Part shown: piece by piece, positions 9,838 to 14,317 of the stretch
Position numbering within the stretch: position 1 is the stretch's first letter
How the letters are laid out: each line of letters starts with the position of its first letter
Assembly: GCF_000611645.1 (NCBI RefSeq)
Contig: NW_014012205.1
Span: 1-14,317 of the forward strand
Direction of reading: 5' to 3'
DNA from: Monoraphidium neglectum
Lineage: Eukaryota; Chlorophyta; Chlorophyceae; Sphaeropleales; Selenastraceae
Length of the DNA stretch: 14,317 nt
Program-made: the position numbers and the translations under genes
Notes under the pieces: model-generated
Seen by the model: only the letters and a program-made list of their open reading frames with translations
The model's database searches: none
What the model was told of the DNA's origin: nothing

Positions 9838-12242
9838 ATGGAGGCGCCCGGGGAAACCGCGCAGGTGGCCCCAACGCAGCAGCAGCCGCACGCGGCAGCC
9901 GAGCGGCCGCCGCCGGGGCCGGCCCGGCAGCCGTCGCCCCCAGCCGACGGCGGCGTGGGCGGGCGGCACGGCGTCGGCGGCGACGCCGGCGGCGCAGGGG
10001 ACCTGGGTCGGTCTGGCAGCGCTGGCAGTGGCGCCGGCCATCGGCAAATTTTCCCAGACGACGAGCAGGACGCCGCCGCCTATGACGACCCGCTGTATGC
10101 CACCGACAGCTTTCGCCTCAACTGCTTCAAGTGAGAGACAGCGCGGAGGCCTCTTTTCTGTCGAGGCGGCCTGGCAAACGGGTCGAGCGGCCCCACGCAT
10201 GGGGCTGCGCGGGTTGGGCAATGAGCACGCCGGTGCCTCCTCCATTCACAGCTCAGTCGCCGGATGTGCCTCGCTGCCCCACTGCTACGCCCCGCGCAGG
10301 ATCCTGCCATGCAGCAAGCGGTACACTCATGATTGGGTGAGCCGCCAGCCGCGCCTGCGCCTCCAAGCTTGGGCCCAGTGACAGCGACAGGGACCGGCGG
10401 CACGTGCGCCGCCTGGCCGCCCGTTACACATTGCAGCAGCTGCCCCCTTGCCTGGCGTGAGCGCAGCCGCAGCCACCCCGGCAGCCTCCAAGCTGCGCTC
10501 CTTGCACGACTTCGGCTCAGACCGGGCCCTGCCCACCCATCCTCGCCCGCGCAGGTCCGCTGCCCGTTTGCCCACCCCGGGGAGAAGGCGCGGCGGCGTC
10601 CTCTGTCCTCCAAGTCCTACTCAGCCACCATGTGTCCGGAGATCCAGCGGTCGGGCGCCTGCCCGCGCGGCGATGCCTGCGGATACGTGAGCGCCCGCGC
10701 CACGACCACGCGCGTGCATGCGCCTCGATCGTCCGTCCGGCGCCTGCATGCGCGTAATGCCGCAACCGACGGCAATTGCTTGGGTCGGCTGCACCTCCCC
10801 ACCCGCGCCGACGTGTCGTCCATCCGCTCGCGCAGGCCCACAACGTGTTTGAGCACTGGCTGCATCATGATCGCTACAGGACGCAGGTCCGGGGCTGGCA
10901 GGCTGGGCGTTTGCGCCCTGGGCATGGGAGCGCGTATTGGCCCAAGCGCCCGCACGTCCATGCATGTCTGCATGCGCATGCATACACACACGCCATAGCA
11001 TGCGCGTTCCCATGCAAGCATCCATGCATGCAGCATGCATATGCATCGCATGCATGGATGCAAGCACGCATCCATGCATGCAATGCATGCTTGCTGCATT
11101 CTTGGATGCTTGCATGCGTGCGTGAGCCGCGCGCCCACACGCAATGAAACTCGCACGCACTGTTCTCGCCTTTGGCCCATGCGGGCCAGGGCAGGAGCCC
11201 TGCATTCCGCACAGCCGCGCCGCACGCCACCCCGTGAGCCAGCATGCGCTCTTGCCGGGGCCGACACGCGCGCATGCTCGCGCCGCCCCCCTCGCCCGCC
11301 TGAAATCCATCCTCGCGCCTCCCCACCGCCTATCAGATGTGCCGAGACGGCCCGGGCTGCTCCCGCAAAGTCTGCTTCTTCGCACACACGATAGAGGAGC
11401 TCCGCACCCCCAGCGGCACGCCGCCGCCGACGCAGCCGGCGCCCGCGATGCACCCCGGCCTGCAGGCGCACCTCTCTCAGACAGGCCAGTACGCCAGCGG
11501 CGGCCTGCCGTACGCGTGCGCGCCGCTGTCCCAGGGCGGCAGCAGCAGCTGCTTCCCGCCGACCCCTCTCGACGGCGGCGCGCCGGGCGGGCTCGTGTTT
11601 GCGGCCGCCGAGGACTACCCTGAAGGCGGGCCGGTCGCGTACATGCACGGCGGCGGCCTCGATTTCCCAAACAGCGCCCTCCCACGGGGCTCCCCGCTCG
11701 AGGCCGCCGCGGCGGCCGGCTACCAGTACATCCCAGCCGGCGGGGGCGGCGGCGGGGGCGGGTACATCGCAGTGCCGGCGCTGGGCGGGGCCATGGGGGT
11801 GGCCGGGTACCTCCATGCGCCCGCCGCCGCCGTCTTGGCGGCCGGGGGGCAGGCGCAGTACCGGCAGCAGCAGCAGCAGGGCGGCATCATGCTAATGGGC
11901 GGGCCGCGCGGCCACCCCTCGGTCATGATGGTTGCAGCACACCCGGACGCTCACCACCACCACCACCACCACCAAGCGGACGCTCCGGCGGGCGCCGGCC
12001 AGGCGCACGCGCACGCGCAGGCCCAGGCGGCGGCCGCCGCGCTCGCCGCGCAGCTTTCGCTGTCTGGCGGCGGGGGCGGGCCGGGGCAGCAGTCTGGGGC
12101 GCCGATGATGCGGCTGGTGCCGCTTGGCGCGGACGGCGCTCAGCAGGGCGGGGTCCCCGCGCACGGCGGCTGGGTGCTCGCGCCGCAGCATGGCGCCCGA
12201 GGCGGGGGCCACTACGGCGTGGGCGGCGGCGGCCAGTTCTAG
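9838..12242 (+). CDS. Tandem CCCH zinc-finger protein (plant RR-TZF, no ankyrin repeats)
   Basis: Predicted RNA-binding protein in mRNA turnover, resembling land-plant RR-TZFs that lack ankyrin repeats (AtTZF1-6 type). Exons: 9838-10130, 10300-10336, 10555-10686, 10836-10886 and 11337-12242; 472 aa, phases agree. The first ~85 residues are Pro/Gly/Ala-rich and disordered. The RR region reads ATDSFRLNCFK, THDW, VRCPFAHPGEKARRRP; the usual RRRDPR is altered to RRRPLSS. Fingers: C137-x8-C146-x5-C152-x3-H156, 16 residues (NVFEHWLHHDRYRTQM), then C173-x5-C179-x4-C184-x3-H188. All eight ligands are present. Three introns interrupt the RR/finger core, and one of 450 nt separates the two fingers. The C-terminal ~280 residues are low complexity: an eight-Gly run, five Gln, and seven His near residue 377 (11952-11972). 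The start is the first ATG after a likely UTR acceptor, with G at +4. An alternative upstream start would need a non-ATG codon. Confidence 0.9.
10958..11125. repeat. GCATGCAT-rich palindromic repeat array in an intron
   Basis: This part of the 450-nt intron 10887-11336 is dominated by overlapping TGCATGCA and GCATGC words. A 15-nt block, GCATCCATGCATGCA, is repeated directly at 11018-11032 and 11068-11082 (50-nt period). A perfect 13-bp inverted repeat pairs 11019-11031 with 11048-11060, and pairing continues imperfectly outward. Alternating purine-pyrimidine sequence could adopt Z-form DNA, and the RNA could fold into long hairpins. Confidence 0.85.
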
Positions 12243-12800
12243 CCACGGGCGCGCGCGCGGCGCCCTGCCCACAACCGCCCAGCCGCGGCGTGTCTTGGAC
12301 TGCCCAGACGGGGAAGTGGCGGTGGGGCAGCGGTTGAGGCGCTCGGAGCCGCTGCCCCTTGCACTTTCGGGGAATCGGTTGGATTTGGGGGGAATCGGTC
12401 GCACTTTGAGGGATTTGGTCGCTGCCCCCAAAGGCCTCGCTGCGGCCGGTGCGGCGCGGCCCGCGGTGGCCCGCGGCTGGGGGTCGGCCGCCCCGGCCCC
12501 CTTCCCGGCGGTCCGCCCCCTCTTTCGCGCAAACGCGCTTGCTCAGCCGCTCCTTCTACACCAAGGGTGCCCGGCGCCCGGCCCAGCTGCACGCCGCGGA
12601 TCCGGGGCCTGTGCAGGGGCCCCGCCTCCGGCCGCGCAGGCTGCGCCGCACCCAACACTCCCTCTTACCCCCGCCGCGCCGCGCCGCGCCATGCGGCGCC
12701 CCATTGCTGCGCCCAGGCCTCAATCGGGTCTTCAAAGCCGCACTGCCAGCACGCGTGTTTCCGTGATTCGTATTATGTAAGGGGGGCAGGAGCCACGCGC
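12243..12800 (+). terminator. Probable 3' UTR with TGTAA poly(A) signal
   Basis: The stop codon ends at 12242. TGTAA, the common green-algal polyadenylation signal, stands at 12776-12780, so cleavage would be expected roughly 10-25 nt later. The resulting UTR of about 550 nt is typical for green algae. No coding frame with recognisable content lies in between. Confidence 0.5.
12361..12422. repeat. Modular 10-nt repeat block in the 3' UTR
   Basis: Six consecutive ten-base modules can be read: GCACTTTCGG, GGAATCGGTT, GGATTTGGGG, GGAATCGGTC, GCACTTTGAG, GGATTTGGTC. They are variants of three module types reused in shuffled order, with GGAATCGGT exactly repeated 20 nt apart. This is likely degenerate tandem duplication; it could serve as an RNA-protein binding array in the transcript. 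Confidence 0.6.
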
Positions 12801-13716
12801 GTCACACTGAAACCGCCGCCGCGCCACCGACCGTGCCGGCCGCCCAGCCACCTTGGCAGCAGCTGCTGCCACACAAAATGACACACCCGCGGGCGCGCGC
12901 GCGCGCGCGGCTGCGGCGGCAGGCGCACCCCGGGCCCCCGCCCGCTCGGCTCCCAGGAGCCTTTTTGATCCGCTCTCCTTTATTGCCAACACCCCTCTCC
13001 CGGGCCGCCGCGCAGCGCGCTCCGCCCCGCTCGCGGCATGCGGCGCGTGGCTGCGCCAGGACCCACCCCATGGTCAGATTGCCGGCCCTGGGGAGTTGCC
13101 CCGAGCACCCACGCACCCCAGCACAAAGCCGGGGCCGCCCTCTCGCTGAGTTTCCTGCGGCCGCACGGGCCCCCTCTTCCCTCTCCACACCTCACTCCAC
13201 CACTCCCGCCCCACCTTCAAACCTCGCCCCTGCGCCGGCCGTGCACCCTCCCCCTCTGGACCAGAACTGCCGCCCCCGCCCACCCGCCTGCCCCGGGCGC
13301 AAATTGCACCCCTGCGCCGCGCGCCTTGAGCCCCCCCTCCGGCGCGCGGCTGACACAACCCCACCCCAGCGCCCTCCCCGGCCGCGGCCGTCGCCGCCGC
13401 TGCAGCCTTCATTGAAACGCGCCGCCGCGGCCCGCGCCCTGCCTCCTGGCTTTTTTCCCCGGGGGTTGCGGGCGCCCTGTCTCACGCCACTTTGGCCCTG
13501 CCGCCCCTTTGCTTCGGGCGCCGCGCGCGCCGCTTGCATACCTAGGCTCGCCCATTAACTCCCTCATGCGATCCGTTGATATTGCCCGCCGTCCCCCGCG
13601 GCGCAACCCAGCTGGTCGCGGCCGGCCCGCAGGCCGTTGGACGCGTGTCGGGGGGCCGCTGCTCGCAGCGCTGCCGGCGCGCACCTGTTCTCACACCCCT
13701 CCCCACACTCCCCGCT
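12801..13716. other. Region without a supported gene; C-skewed plus strand
   Basis: GC-rich DNA, with a strongly pyrimidine-rich (C-rich) plus strand between about 13140 and 13400 and an alternating CG run at about 12894-12909. Open frames exist on both strands, but none has a recognisable motif. A less GC-rich patch at about 13545-13590 reads plausibly in two minus frames (AISTDRMRELMGEP, or NINGSHEGVNGRA then stop) and could belong to the 3' end of the gene at the right edge. I could not choose between them. Confidence 0.4.
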
Positions 13717-14317
13717 TTACCAGCGCCCAAGAGCAGGCGGCCGCGCCCCGCCGGGCGCCCTCGGCCCGGCGGTTGCGGCCGTCGAGCCGGGCCCCAGGGC
13801 TGCATTGATGAGGTCTGCGAAGGGTGTGCCAGCGTTGGACTGAAATATATTGTTGAAAGCCCCGTATTGCGGGCCGGCCGCCGCCTGCGGCCGTCGCTTT
13901 CGCTTTTGCCGCCAACCCCTGCGCGAGCCGGCGCGCGTGCGAAGGCGGCCGCGCAGCCGAGCCCTAACAGGCGACGCGCGAGCCTGGCCGGCCGCCGCGC
14001 GAGCCGCGCGGGCGCGGTGCAGTGCAGTGCGGCCAGGCGGCCCTCGGGCCGCAGCAGGCCACCGCCCGGGCTCCCTCCCAGGCGGCGGCGGCGCCGCCGC
14101 GGCCTCGGCGCGCTGCCCGTACGCCCGCTCACTCGCCAGCCCGCCTGCCGCGGCCCCATTGGGATCGCCCGTGCGATCGTTGTTTCGGCGGGGTTGCACC
14201 CCCGCCCGCACCATTCCCCCGCCCCCGCGGCTCGTGGCTGCGGCCGTGCGCGCGGCCGTGCGCGGCGGCGGCGCGCAAGCGGCAGCGGCGGGCCGGCCAG
14301 GTCGGTTGGGGCGCGGC
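13717..14317 (-). CDS. Hypothetical protein or 3' exon, partial at the right edge
   Basis: I do not recognise this protein. A minus-strand frame is open from the window edge to a stop at 13717-13719. Most of it is Arg/Ala/Pro-rich and could be a GC artefact. The stretch from about 13785 to 13865 is less GC-rich and reads like real protein: GAFNNIFQSNAGTPF followed by ADLINAALG, preceded by a basic KRKRRP cluster that could be a nuclear localisation signal. A donor-like GCGCTG|GTAAAG overlaps the end of the frame (TGG TAA), so the exon may stop there and continue downstream. Alternatively CAACAATATATTTCAG at about 13843-13858 is an intron end and the true exon begins after it. Confidence 0.33.
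   Translation of the reverse strand, partial: PRPNRPGRPAAAACAPPPRTAARTAAATSRGGGGMVRAGVQPRRNNDRTGDPNGAAAGGLASERAYGQRAEAAAAPPPPGREPGRWPAAARGPPGRTALHRARAARAAAGQARASPVRARLRGRLRTRAGSRRGWRQKRKRRPQAAAGPQYGAFNNIFQSNAGTPFADLINAALGPGSTAATAGPRAPGGARPPALGRW

Noticed and set aside
10617..11816. 399- and 354-codon minus-strand frames over the second TZF gene
   Set aside because: They cross well-supported exons and the GCATGCAT array, which translates as a meaningless Cys/Met/His/Ala repeat.
12833..13558. 241-codon plus-strand Pro/Ala/Arg frame
   Set aside because: It follows the C-rich skew and has no recognisable motif; composition alone explains it.

Overview
The window looks like nuclear DNA of a GC-rich green alga (Chlorophyta). 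It is very GC-rich with short GC-rich introns, mostly GT/GC...AG and several ending GCGCAG or TGCAG. Reading frames are broken by many small phase-matched exons. Proteins carry long Ala, Gly, Gln and His tracts. One 3' flank holds TGTAA, the usual green-algal poly(A) signal. The plant-type RR-TZF zinc-finger families point to Viridiplantae. Genus cannot be fixed from the sequence alone. No operons, rRNA, tRNA, CRISPR or transposase was found. Exon models below were built by hand from splice signals, frame continuity and domain logic.

Layout. (1) 1-2359, minus: an RNA-binding protein with three RRM domains, eight exons visible, 3' end cut by the window. (2) 2360-4837: its leader plus about 2.3 kb without a convincing gene. 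(3) 4838-7651, minus: an ankyrin-repeat plus tandem CCCH zinc-finger protein, six exons, 589 aa. (4) 7652-9837: divergent promoter region. (5) 9838-12242, plus: a second tandem CCCH protein without ankyrin repeats, five exons, 472 aa. (6) 12243 to about 12800: its probable 3' UTR, with a modular repeat and TGTAA. (7) 12800-13700: C-skewed DNA with no supported gene. (8) Right edge, minus: a frame open to the window end, possibly the 3' part of an unrecognised gene.

The theme is post-transcriptional control. All three recognised genes encode predicted RNA-binding proteins. The two zinc-finger genes are head-to-head paralogues that match the two land-plant RR-TZF subclasses, with and without ankyrin repeats. 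In plants these proteins are linked to mRNA turnover, processing bodies and stress granules. Any functional link between the three neighbours is inference. I did not find a clearly new biological system. The most interesting points are the divergent TZF pair with almost entirely different intron positions, an in-frame stop-free intron, a GCATGCAT-rich intron that splits the zinc-finger domain, and a three-RRM protein whose second and third RRMs have lost RNP1 aromatics.
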